Positions 1-11,281 of a stretch of 64,000 bases of DNA are shown here, one piece after another (the stretch's first letter is position 1; the number at the start of each line of letters is the position of its first letter). The stretch is taken from NCBI GenBank assembly GCA_958510825.1, contig OY294051.1, positions 31,375,667-31,439,666 of the forward strand, written 5' to 3'. The translations under genes were made by a program, and so were the position numbers. The notes beneath the pieces were generated by a model, which was not told the DNA's origin, made no database searches, and worked only from the letters and a program-made list of their open reading frames with translations. The stretch is from Brachypterus glaber (Eukaryota; Arthropoda; Insecta; Coleoptera; Kateretidae).

Positions 1-130
1 AAATACTGTATTTGTTGTATGAAAAACAAATACAGTATTTATTTGGTTGGCTGGAAAGTGTAGCACAAATGAGATAGAGATAGGGTAGACGTCTTTTATT
101 TCATAATTCTAGTTGTAGAGAGCTCCATTG
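1..130. repeat. Hairpin-headed dispersed repeat, copy 1 (cut by window edge)
   Basis: Bases 1-16 and 25-40 are perfect inverted complements around an 8-base loop. The 130 bases match 58716-58845 almost base for base. The second copy shows that the inverted repeat extends to about 40 bp per arm, so this copy is truncated by the window start. No coding capacity. It is likely the end of a foldback-type element. Confidence 0.8.
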
Positions 131-132
131 TA

Positions 133-1365
133 CACTAAAAACTAGGTTCGAGTACTCGGTGTGTAATATACTATTTGCTACGACCTAGTTAGTAGTTAGT
201 GCGTATTTCCCATCCGTTGCCTATGACAACGGATGGGAAGTGACGATAAGCTAATTTTACACATCTACTGTCAGAAAATTAGTAAAAGTCAAATACATAA
301 CCTCAAATTGACAAACTAATTTTAAGATAGTTTTTTTGACGTTTAGGTGTGTAGGAAAAATAGTATTCGTACTTCGACACAAACCATTTCATTGCACGTC
401 GAGTGCTTTTTTTACTCGGATGCGCCTCGTAAAAAAAACGCACTCTCGTGCACTAAAAACTAGGTTCGCGTACTCGGTGCGTAATATACTATTTCCTACG
501 ACGGCTAGCCTTAAAAAAATTAAATGAAAAGTCAAACCACCTCGGATTTTTTGATTTTAGGTTGTTTTTGGGACATTTCCAAACAGTTTTTGACAAAAAT
601 TGAAGTCGCTCAGGAAGCCGTTTTTAAATAAAGTCATTATTCTTCTTCTTTAGTTTTTCCTTACATCGCAATACGGAGTTTTTTCTATATACACCCTATA
701 GCATAGATACTACCCATGATACTCAATACAATCACGACCATACACACGCCTACTTTGTTAATGTTCAAAATTACGGTTGTCTTATTTTAGACATTAATAA
801 AGTAGGCGTGTGAATGGTCGTGATTAAATTGAGTATCATGAGTAGTACCTATTCTATAGGGTGTATCAGAGAAAAAACTCCATATTGTAATGTCAGGAAA
901 AACTTAAAGAAGAAGAAGAAGAAGAATTACTTTATTTAAAAACGGCTTCATGAGCGATTTCAATTTTTGTCAAAAACTGTTTTAAAATGTCCCAAAAACA
1001 ACCTAAAATCAAAAAATCCGGGGTGGTTCGACTTTTCATTTAAACTTTTAAGGCTAACCGTGCCTAGTTAATAGTTAGTGCGCATTTCCCAACCGTTGCC
1101 TATGACTGTCATAGTATGACAACGGATGGGAAGTGACAATCAGCTGATTTTACATACCTGCTGTCAGAAAAGTAGTAAAAGTCAAACAAATAACCTCAAA
1201 TTGACAAACTAATTTTAAGATAGTTTTTGCGTTTTTTTTTGACGTTTAGGTGTTAGGTCGTAGGAAAAATAGTATACGAACTACGACGCAAATCATTTTA
1301 GTGCGCATCAAGTGCACTAAAAACTAGGTTCGCGTACTCGGTGCGTCATGTACTATTTCCGACAT
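133..1365. repeat. Tandem repeat of about 318 bp, 2+ units, one interrupted
   Basis: The block beginning CACTAAAAACTAGG starts at 133, 451 and 1315. Unit 1 (133-450) and unit 2 (451-500 continued at 1062-1314) align along their length, including a GTTGCCTATGACAACGG-type palindrome near 220 and 1105. Unit 2 is split by the foldback element at 501-1061; removing it leaves a period of about 303-318 bp. Related degenerate sequence is seen near 31080-31400 and 42296-42440. Confidence 0.8.
501..1061. mobile_element. Foldback MITE-like element inserted in the tandem repeat
   Basis: Arms of about 270 bp (501-770 and 790-1061) are inverted copies with few mismatches and only a short unpaired centre. 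No open frame of note. It splits a repeat unit whose undisturbed neighbour shows the sequence without it, so it is a real insertion. No clear target duplication was resolved. Confidence 0.8.
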
Positions 1366-1429
1366 AACTTCTAAAATTAAATGGTTTAGGTGCTAGAGAA
1401 CTTTGAAGATCTCGAGGTAGCCCGTCCAA

Positions 1430-1800
1430 TACACTTTTTTGCATTTTTTTTTTTAAGTTTTGAGGTCAGCGAGCTTTTTTACCGTTAAATTCGTTTTCAG
1501 CGTCCAAAAATACGTAAGGCAAAAGACTATATTTAATATAGTCTGGTAAAGACTAATTGATATATTTTATTTGTCTTTTGGGCCTGTGTCATCACGACCA
1601 AAGAACATAACACAATGTCCTGACATAAATATGTACTAAGTACATTGTACTGCACATTCTGTAACCTTCTACAACGTTGGTAAACCTGCTTAATTCAAAA
1701 CAAATTGAAATTTAACTAGAGTATGTGTACATAGACTTTACATTGTAAATTAAGTATATGCATGTGAGCTTGTTTGTCAGAGAGATAAGTGCCCATCTAC
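1430..1800 (+). repeat. Dispersed repeat shared with 23880-24180
   Basis: The segment around 1470-1620 (a run about a 'GTCAGCGAGCTTTTTTA' block followed by 'TTCAGCGTCCAAAAATAC') recurs in the same order at 23930-24020. The shared order over more than 100 bp shows a dispersed element. It holds no convincing coding sequence. Confidence 0.5.
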
Positions 1801-2480
1801 ACATTCTTCTCTTAGTTCATTTTTAAACGTAAAACAAAATCAAATGGAAAAGGTTTGATTTTTGTCCTCCTGTCCTCCTACTGGAATAGTAAATATTTTA
1901 AACAATTTCATCCAGTCATGCGCATTATGCTAAGAGGTATAACTATAGTATACCAACGACAAACTGGGCCCGGTTCTTTCAGACGTTTATATTTTCAGAA
2001 TCGGAATGGCAATATATTTTCGTTTAAAATAAGATGCTTGTAAGTTTCAAGTGTAGACAAAATGAATAAGCAAAATGGCAAATATACATACTAAGAGTAA
2101 ACTGCAATTTTAAATTCAGTATTTCAAATGAATAATCTCTTATAAAAACAGTAAAATTCTGGAAAAACAAAATTATAAACTATTGAACACAAAATAAAAT
2201 TTTAAAGCACATTGTTCATTTTTACTTATGTTGTAAAATTTTTAATAATCCATAACCATTTTATACGTTGAAAACCAATCCTTTCTATACACTCATGTAC
2301 ACAGAAAAATTTTAAGGGATATAGATTCGGAATATCCAAATTGGATATAAGAGGCAAGTATGTCAGTTTAGTCAGTCAATGCAATTAGATTTTCTCTACT
2401 CATTTATAGAATGCACGAACCAATCTACAACCAGAATACAAAAAAGAGCAAAAAACAGCAGCACTCGATCAAATGCATTT

Positions 2481-3092
2481 TGGTGCAAATAATGGATTTT
2501 TGTTTTTTTTCTCACCCTCAAAGTACTCCAAAGAAACCCTCAAGAGTTTAAACCGCTGCGATTTTTTTTTTAATTGTGATCCGAATTATTAAAATTGTCA
2601 CTTGATAAACATCAAGAAAGGATCAATTTTTCTTTTTTTATTAAATTTTTGAGAACGTTTTTTTTTGTCAATAATCCATAGTTTTGTCATCAATAAATAT
2701 TATTAAAAAAGAAAAAAAAATAAAATACAAAAAAATCTTTTAGTTAATTGATCATCATACCTCCTAGTGTGCATATTGCAAAAAAAAAATTGTAAAAAAT
2801 TTTTTTACGAAAAAAAAATGTGATATTTTTTTTTTTTTCATTTTTTTAATTTTTTTATTAATTAACGTTTTTTGATGACAAAAATATGGATAAATGACGA
2901 AAAAGATTCCATCTTCAAAGAATGAATAAAGAAAAATTCATGCTTCTTTAATCGTATTTTTATTTTGCTAAAGTGAAAATTTCAGTCATTCGGATCACAA
3001 TGAAAAAAAAAATTCGCAGAGGTTTTAACTTTTGAGGGTATCTTTGGGATACTTTGAGGTTAAAAAAAACAAAAATATCCAATATTTGCAAT
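2481..3092. mobile_element. Foldback element, AT-rich
   Basis: Left arm 2481-2600 and right arm 2980-3092 are inverted copies. They contain matching blocks such as CTCAAAGTACTCCAAAG and its complement, and TGTGATCCGAAT and its complement. The middle is almost pure A and T runs. No gene. Confidence 0.7.
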
Positions 3093-4140
3093 GTAAGTCA
3101 AGCGAAAATTTCTGAAAACGCAATTTTTTAACTTTTTTAAGTTCCTCGGATCAAAAAAAAAATTTTTCGTCAATAAACAGTAAACACATCTTATAGAGAA
3201 TACTTTGAAGTTTTCAGAACCATACTTCAATTTTCTGTGGGATCATTAGTTCCCGACTAATTAATCAAATTTAAAAGCACCTAGCACTCAAAGTAAAGAA
3301 AAAGAATCAAGCTAAAAGAGCCTTTACAAAAAATCACAAAAAAATTATTGAAGACCGTGAACCTTTTGAAAGGCAAGAAAAAAATTTGAAATTTTTTTAG
3401 CGCTGATTTTTTTATGGTTACTGAAAAACGGTCGATAATAAAAATATTTTGTCTCGAGATCTTAAAACTAGAGACTTAAAGCTTCAATTTGCTTTTTCTC
3501 TCGTTGCTCTATGACCATTTTTCGCCAAGTTACAGGATTTTGAAAATCACCTAAAAATTGACGATGTTTTTTTATATCCTTTAATTTTTGGGTCTAGTGT
3601 ATTAAATCGTCGTCTTAATTATGCTACGGCATGTCAAGTCATTGCCATGTATAAGTAAAAGGTGGACTGTACATGAAATTACGTACCGACACATGGTATG
3701 AAAAACCAAAATTTGGACTTTTTTTAAATGTCAAATTGTTAATGCTTAGCTTAGAATACTGTGAATAGCACATGGAATTGCTTTTTTAATTTAATTAATA
3801 TGCCTTAAACCTCATTTAATTACAACTTTGTTTTTTATAGGCCTTTCCCTATCTAGGACTAGCTGTATCGCCAAAAATTTGCTTCCGTGAGGTTTTCGGG
3901 CTCACGGCTAGTGATAAAATCTTGCCATGTCATATTTAATTCTCTTTATTAATTAATGTATTATATGCAGCATGCTAGTTTGCTCTGCATACCACTGTGT
4001 ATTAAATTAATTAAATTTAATTAATCTATAATCCGCAAATCATATGCTCTTGGGAAAATGTACTAGTTAGCGCATGTTGTCCGATATTCACAAATATACA
4101 CATAAAGAAATAATTATTTTAGTTAAATCAGTTTGATTTC
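3093..4140. other. AT-rich intergenic DNA, no feature recognised
   Basis: I see no exon, RNA gene or clear repeat boundary. A small GC-rich hairpin (CCGTGAG...CTCACGG) sits near 3885-3907. Confidence 0.4.
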
Positions 4141-4145
4141 ACTTT

Positions 4146-4192
4146 AGGGAACGTTCAAGTATTACGTAACGCAAATTTTGATCATTTTGGAC
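4146..4192. repeat. Dispersed repeat fragment, inverse of 39617-39670
   Basis: About 47 bp beginning GGGAACGTTCAAGTATTACG matches the reverse complement of 39617-39670 almost perfectly. A related 'AATTACGTCACG' block occurs at 4820 and 4900. Confidence 0.6.
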
Positions 4193-4987
4193 CCCTCCCT
4201 GTAACGCTATTTTCCTATACCATTAGCATGGGCGTAACACTCTAAAATTGTTTTATTATCTGTATGTATAATAGTTATTTATGGTACTAGAAGGTAAAGT
4301 AAGATATTTACAATATATGGACAATATCTATTTACCCACGTGTACAAAATTTTATCCAATACATTTGTAATCATAAGAAAATGCTATTCTTAATAATGTT
4401 TTTTTTTCTATGTACACACAATGTTTTATTTCATTATGGCCGCTGAAACAGTAGGCGGCTATGAAGTGTGTGAATTTTGGTCAATTTGCGTGAGGTATTT
4501 TATGGACGACCCCTATATATAAAATCACCCATTTGAAAAAACATCAATATTTTTCTTAATTTTTGTTTGTTTTGTTAACCGTTGCATGCTATCTATTTTC
4601 CATTAATATAAATAAAAGTATGTTTGTAGTTTTTCCTATAGTTTTCCCCTATTTTTATGTCAAAGTGTCCCTATTTGAACAAAGGGGAATGCATAATTTA
4701 ACACGTAGTTTAGATTAGAACATATTACGTGATCAATTATGTACGATTTATTATACAAATAGATAGTCTGGGGTGAAATGCATTTTGTAGTATTCTTTTT
4801 GTACTAAGGGGCCATCCAATAATTACGTCACGGTGTTTTTTGCAATTTTTACCCTTCCTCACTCTTATCACAATTCGGCAAGCTGGCCTACATCTCCCCA
4901 AATAATTACGTCACGCTATCGATTCAAAAAAAAAATGTGTTTTTTTCCGCCAGTTTTTTTTTTGGTTTGGCTTTTTATTAACTTGAA

Positions 4988-5072
4988 TTATGACGGCCTC
5001 GGTGATGTAGGGCGGAGCGTATTACGTCGAGGTTGCGGGTTCGAATCCCGCCTGGAGCATGGTGTTGTTTTT
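4988..5072 (+). repeat. tRNA-like sequence (SINE head or tRNA pseudogene)
   Basis: A perfect T-arm is present: GCGGG (5035-5039), loop TTCGAAT, CCCGC (5047-5051), which contains a pol III B box. An A-box-like stretch precedes it and a T6 run follows at about 5066. The acceptor ends do not pair and the anticodon arm is unclear. I therefore call it tRNA-derived rather than a functional tRNA gene. Confidence 0.45.
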
Positions 5073-5229
5073 TAAAAATTACTTATTCTCTTCAGATCCA
5101 GGTCTGGCAAAAAAAAGTATTGATAACTTTTTTTTTGTCATATTTTAAAACTTTATCAAACACATATTTTTCTTAAATAAATATTTTAAAAAATAACAGT
5201 GGCCTAGAAAGTTTGTAAATTTTAAAGTA

Positions 5230-5480
5230 CTGAAATAATTTTAATTTTTTTTTAATATTTCCTTGAAAGTTGGTACAAAGGAGTTTTTGAGGTCGCTAAA
5301 TCTGAATCTGATATTAAAAAAATTCTAACTTTATCCCTAAGGGGGAAATAGTTTTTTTACCCCCGGGGCGGGGGGTAGTTAATTTTAATTTTTTGCATTG
5401 TTTTCGTGAAAATTGGTATATAGGGGTTTTTGGGGTCGATGAAACTAAATCTGATAATAAATTTTTTCTAACTCCACTGT
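5230..5480. repeat. Two copies of a 'GGTTTTTGGGGTCG' repeat block
   Basis: The blocks at 5262-5320 and 5405-5460 align (TTGGTAC..AGGAGTTTTTGAGGTCGCTAAATC versus TTGGTAT..AGGGGTTTTTGGGGTCGATG in short form). The same block recurs four times at 63186-63800. It is a dispersed repeat; no gene. Confidence 0.55.
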
Positions 5481-8400
5481 ACATAGTTTTTTTTAATACT
5501 TTTCGCCACATATGGCAAACTTGGTACTGAGTTTTGGATCTAGACTAGCTAGACTACATATAAATGGTTCATAACCGACACGGTTAAATGGGTGCATGCT
5601 GCATCCACACTCATTACAGTTCATGACGTCCGTGACGTAATTAATGGAGGACGCCTTAACTCTTATTTGGGTTGTCATGCATAAGAGAGTACTAGGTGCA
5701 AAAAAGAATTATTTTCCTCCATTTGTATAAACCCCAAATGAGAACTGTTATGTTTCAAAAAAGTCTTAAGCGTTCTTGAGTTATCATGCTTAAATTTCCC
5801 GGACTAGCCACACTGAACTAAATGTGTACATATTATAATATCAATAGAGATTATATTAATTTTAAGCCGATGTATCGGCGATGTTTTTTTATTCTGACAA
5901 AGAAACTTAAAAGTCTTTTATTTGCTTGAAATTTATTATAATAATATGTGTAAATAATGAAATTGCGTTAATATAATGAATGTATTCATGAAGAGAATGA
6001 ATTTTAAACATCAATAAATAAATTCAATCTTCTCAAAATGAATTAAATCTTTTTTTCGCTGCATCCTATATGCCTATGCCACCGATCAATTCACGTTTTT
6101 TTTTCTATTTTGCTACTATTATAAGATAATATTTACACATATTTTTTTACAGTGTACACTGTAAAAAAATATTTCCTACAATTTAATTACCGGCTATAGG
6201 TATGTGAAGTTATAAGAAATTGTAAAATTTTGCCGAATTTCACACAATATTGTAATTTTTAAACGTGATTTTAAGTAACGTCATTATCGTAAATACACTT
6301 AAATTTCCTATAAAACAGTAAAAAAAATAAATTTAAATTATATGAATTTTGAAACTTTATTCTTAATGTTATAATAATATAATATATTGCTGTTTAATTT
6401 TTTCATCCATTTTTTACCGTTTATATTTTTGCATAACGTAATTCACAGTGATTTTTATCTGTGTAAATTATTTTAAAATTAACTGTAAAAATTTTGGAAT
6501 TTTTGTGATTATTTACCGTTTATTACGAAAAAATTTACTAGTAATTAAAGTGAAAATTCCAAGAAAATCAAGCAATTTTTTAGAGTAATCACGAAAAAAA
6601 TGTTTGAAAGTCATTGTAAACCGCGTTTACTCGTTTTTAACGGTATTTTTTATTAAAATAATTTGTGTCTACAAATATTCTAACCTTACTTCAATGCGGA
6701 CATACAATATAAAAGCTCTCTAAGCTTTAAAAATCAGCGACAACCAACATTTAATCAATTTTAATCCAACTTTAATAAATAAATTACACAGAATAACAAA
6801 AAATCACTTACCGTTTGCTATAATTTTCAGGAAATACTGATTACGCATCACATGACGGAAAAAATGAGGTGTGTTTCACTGAAAGCTCTAAAAGCTCTGT
6901 AAGCTTCAACCCTCGCAATCTAACTCAGCACAGCTGACACAACAGGGGGAAAAGCGTTGCTATGTTCAAGGAAAGATCGTAAACATTCGGCAGTTTACGG
7001 TTTTTACTTTCTTATAGCAAAAACTGCTAAAGTAAAGTACAATTTTGTAAATATTTTATTTCAAATATGGCTCTAGTATAAATAAATTTTTGAGATAATA
7101 TAAAATAAATTTGGTTTGCTTAAATTAAGTTGTAGAAAATGGAACCAATAACAGTTAAAATAATATCGATACGTTGAAAACAAAACTATAAAAGCAAAAT
7201 ATTTTAAGATAATGACGTCATATGCTAGAATTTATCTTCTCTCCTTGGTCAATTGGGGAAGATTTACATTCCATTGATTATACTGATAAGATAATAAAGC
7301 CGCAGTTTTTAGTTTGATAATTTGAAGTACTAATATCTTGCTTATTATTGGCTTTTTTTTTATTTTACGAACTAGTTTTAGTTTTTAAAGTGTCAAAGAG
7401 TTGATTCCATTGAAAAATCGTAAAACAAATAAAGCTTTACATTTTAATGAAATTAGAATTAATTTTACAGGACAGAAAAAACCGAAAATAATGCGAAAAA
7501 GTCATATAACGAAAAAAGCAATAAAAAATTACTCGGCTTTATCCTAGATTATCTACAGTGGTGGCTGGGATTTGAAAGCAGGTCGGAAAATGAACCAAAG
7601 GACCCAGTGTCAATGCCCCCTCCCTAGATCCCTAGCGCAGCCACTGAAAACTAGAGTTAACAGATTCAGTGTTCTTACCCCTCCTCCCAGTGTATACAAA
7701 AAAATTTAAAAAAATTGAAAATATTTAATTTCGTAAGGACAAATTTCTTTAACCATATTTAGCACCGCAGGCGAAGTTTTTATAAGATCTCCAGGTCACG
7801 ATTTTTTCAAGCGCTTGCCAATTTTGAAATGAAATTAAGTATACTATAAAACCTTTAATTAAAATTTTACTAAATATACAGGTAATTTTGGAATAAAATT
7901 TTTTGACGGTGGGGAACCTAAAATCGTAAAACTGGATGAGCGTCCATCGAGGGCCCGGAAGACAGGGAGGACGCGCTTGGCATTCTGCCGACTCGCCGAC
8001 CTGATCAGTCCGATCCGATTATCTTAAGTTTAAGTTATATAAAACAGTTTTGAGTAAGATTTTACGAATTTGTTATCTTAGTATTTTTTTTACTTATGGA
8101 TTTTGAGCGAATAAAAAGTCCAAACGAAGTTTTGATCTATACGCATCGATACAAACGATGACAGCCGAACTGAATAAGGGTTTTGCGCATACCCGAATTT
8201 TAAATTCTCAATCAATGAAACATACTGTTTGTATATTTTTTGATTCGTCAAAATGAAATTTACATTTCGATTGTTATTAATATACAGAATGCTTAAAATT
8301 TTCTAGGCCATATTTTTAACTAGATTGGAAATAAGAAGTAAAATTACCCCGCGGTAATTGTAATGAATAGAATTTGTATATCTATTAGATATGTGGTAAG

Positions 8401-8600
8401 AATGTTTTATAAACAAAAATAAAAATGATACTTATCATATTATTTCAGAGGTTCCAAATGTCCCAAAATCTTAAATTTTTCATTGTCCTAAAATGCTCCT
8501 TTTATTTCTATAACGAAATCTTTTCCTATACATTTCGATACCCCCAAGCAACAAAGCCGTAACTCATATATTGTCATTTTTCACGACAGCTATATTTCTA
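5480..8600. other. Intergenic DNA, mostly unrecognised
   Basis: Low-complexity AT-rich sequence without supportable exons. A GC-rich island at about 7937-8010 stands out from its surroundings but matches nothing I recognise. It could be a decayed transposon piece. Confidence 0.4.
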
Positions 8601-9721
8601 AAATATTTTTTTTTGTTATTTAAGGGTGGGTAAATGATTGAAGTGGAAAAGGAAGTCATGTGATACATCATTTAAAAGCTTATAAAATTCTCTATTTAAC
8701 TGTTTAAGTATTTATTGTTTATTTACTGTTTGTTTCTGATAATATTCAAGTTTAGAATTTCTTACTTTAGTGATTTTAAGTAAACTTTTGCTTAAAGTGG
8801 ACTGTGGAGAAACCTGAGTAGTACCACCATGTGTGTCTTTTTTCAAGGCGTTTACCTATGAGTATAACTCAAAATGGGTCTAACTTAAGTTACATCCTTG
8901 TTGCTTGGGAGTGTCGATTTGGCATAATATGAAAATTTTAAAAAATTTTTCATGATTACCTACATTTGTTCGTCTGATTTTACAATATTTTAAATATTTT
9001 TTAAATTTATTTATTTAACCTGTGTGCAGGTTGGAACTTTGAACGAGTTGAGATATCGATTTCAAATTTAGAACTCTTAAATAAGACAACTTAAACTATC
9101 TTTAAGCATATATTTGATACTTTTATCTCTTAAAATGTGGGCAGGAGGGCATGGGGGGATTTTTTTTTAAATGGAAAGGGGGGTCGTGTGATACATCATT
9201 TTAAAGCTTATAAAATTTTCTATTTAAACTAATATTTTTAAATTTTTTAAAAATGTTTTTTAAGGTTTTGATTTTTCAATTTTTTGTGCTAAAACATTCG
9301 ATTTTTTAAGTTTTTTTTCATAAATTTTTATTTATTTCAACTAAAATTAGTTTAAAAGTATAATTAAAATTTTTTTATGATGAAATTAGGCATTTTTAAA
9401 AAATTATTTGTTTTTTTTTAGAGGAATTTTGACATTAATACCCATTTTCAACCCCATTTTAAACCCAATTTTTTTAAATTTAAAAATATGGAGTTAAATG
9501 GAGAATTTTATAAGCTTTAAGATGATGTATTACATGACCCCCCTTTCCATTTAAAAAAATGTGTCCCCATGTCCCCGTGCCCACATTTTAAGAGCTGAAA
9601 GTATTAAATATATGCTAAAAAATAGTTTAAGTTGTCTTATTTAAAATATTCCAAATTTGAAGTCGATATCTCAACTGGTTCAAAAGTTAAGAGGGGGGGG
9701 GGTGACTTTTGGACCGCTCTG
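8600..9721. mobile_element. TIR/foldback element, family of 20187-20848, left end decayed
   Basis: Inverted arms around 9027-9240 and 9490-9721 share 'ATCATTTTAAAGCTTATAAAAT' type blocks. The right end reads GGTGACTTTTGGACCGCTCTG followed by TA, as in the intact copy at 20187-20848. A further half copy lies at 8620-8700. The left terminal repeat is not clean. Confidence 0.65.
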
Positions 9722-9764
9722 TATAATTTCTCCATAATATCATGGTAACCTCCCCCACCTATTT

Positions 9765-10010
9765 TAAAATCAAAAAAGTTGCATATTTTATGGATTCAAA
9801 GTACAAAAGTTGCATAATTCACGAACGTGCGGGGACCTTTTTTTTAGTTATTAAGTCATTAACTTTTTTGTCGAAAAAAAAGTTGCATATTCCAGGGATT
9901 CAAAGTACAAAAGTTGCATGGTGTTGCATATTTCAGGGATTCAAAATACCAAAGTTGCATATTTCACGAAAGGGTGGGGACCTTTTTTTTAGTCATTAAC
10001 TTCTTTGCCG
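9765..10010. repeat. Irregular tandem repeat of 'AAAGTTGCAT' blocks
   Basis: Blocks beginning AAAGTTGCATATT and 'GGATTCAAAGTAC' repeat at about 9775, 9885, 9920 and 9950. Each is followed by 'GGGGACCTTTTTTTTAGT' in two cases. The reading frames that cross it reflect the repetition, not a gene. Confidence 0.6.
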
Positions 10011-10671
10011 AGAAAAAAAATTGCATTTTTAGGCTAAAAAAGTTGTAATTTTCGACCCTCTTTCCCCCCCCACGAAACCTTCTTCGATACGGCCCTGATT
10101 AAAATACAATTTTCAATTAAAAAAAAAGAGTATAAGTGATTTAAAAACATTGTTGGTTACATTTTGAACTACCCTGGTAGCAGGATAAATATGAAGGTAT
10201 TTTTTAAAATAGAAAATTTCAGGTTTCATTTTTCATATCATGATATTCCTATAGATACCAGTATAGTTTTTCTTTTAGTTTGGCTTTTCACCGTACGATG
10301 GTGTTAGTTGTTCTAAGAGAACGTGAAAAATAGATTTACAACATTATAATATTAAGTAATATTAGTAAAAAAGTACATTTATTTTGGAAAATCCTAAATT
10401 ATAAATACATAATTTAATTAAATCAAAGAGCTGCGTTCGTTACGCGGAACCGGCAACAAGTCTACGGCGCGATTGGTAATTCATTTAACGGTGTTTAGTC
10501 ACAGCCAAACTATTTTATGTTAAAATGTGATTGTTAAGAAAATATGTATACTGCGAAACCGTTCTACATATTTAAATTGAATATTTGATGTTTGTAATGT
10601 ACTTTTGTGGGTTAACCACGTTTTTTTGTGAGGTTATGTTAATAAAAAAAATATATATTTAGTTGAAACGA

Positions 10672-10790
10672 TTAGAGAGACTCGCTTCAAGTCTCTAATA
10701 CTTGTACCTGGTCAAAAAGAACCAGAGTTCAAGACCATTAAGTCCTTTTGGGTCACTTTAATTTAGTGTCCAAAAGGTCATTTTGAAGAA
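10672..10790. other. Three consecutive hairpins, structured DNA/RNA candidate
   Basis: Three stem-loops follow each other: ATTAGAG(AG)ACT/AGTCTCTAAT; CTGGT/ACCAG; and CCTTTTGG...CACT/AGTG...CCAAAAGG. They lie about 280 bp downstream of the F-box gene stop. They could be a decayed tRNA-derived SINE, since 'GAGTTCAAGACC' is B-box-like. Confidence 0.35.
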
Positions 10791-11037
10791 GAAGAATTAA
10801 ATAAAAAATATTTTTAACATTCCTTTATTTTAAATATGTTTTTAAATCACAATTTCTTAAAATAAATAAAATATAATTTAAAGCATTACATATAATAGTA
10901 AAAATGTTAATAAAAGTTAATATTTAAAATAGAAAAATATCACATTTCTTTAAAATATTAAAAAAGATACCTATTTAAAATTGAAAAATATTCTTTTATT
11001 TTTAAAAAAGTTAAAAAATAATTTTTAAAATCACATT

Positions 11038-11043
11038 TTTATT
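11038..11043 (-). terminator. Poly(A) signal of the F-box gene
   Basis: TTTATT on the plus strand is AATAAA on the minus strand, about 25 nt past the stop codon of the F-box gene. Confidence 0.45.
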
Positions 11044-11066
11044 TTTTCAAAATAAAATTTAAAACA

Positions 11067-11281
11067 TCACATGGCTTTCGTGGGTCTAAAATCGTACGTG
11101 TAATGGGTGGGCAACCGAGGGTAGTGAGCCCCATAACATTCGAATTTTCCAATAATTTCTGTTGTCCCCCTTATTCTTGGTTTTTCCATTAATTTTTCTC
11201 TTTCTTCATATTTTAATTGTTGTATATACTTTAAGGGGGCATATGATATGGGACACTTTATCATAACATCTATTCTCAAGC
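11067..11281 (-). CDS. F-box gene exon 7 (C-terminus, stop)
   Basis: Acceptor TTATTTTAG. Two bases complete a Gly codon, then LRIDVMIKCPISYAPLKYIQ and a tail ending PTHYTYDFRPTKAM before the stop at 11069-11067. The frame is conserved-looking (rich in Tyr, Pro and Arg), unlike the surrounding AT-rich noise. Confidence 0.75.
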
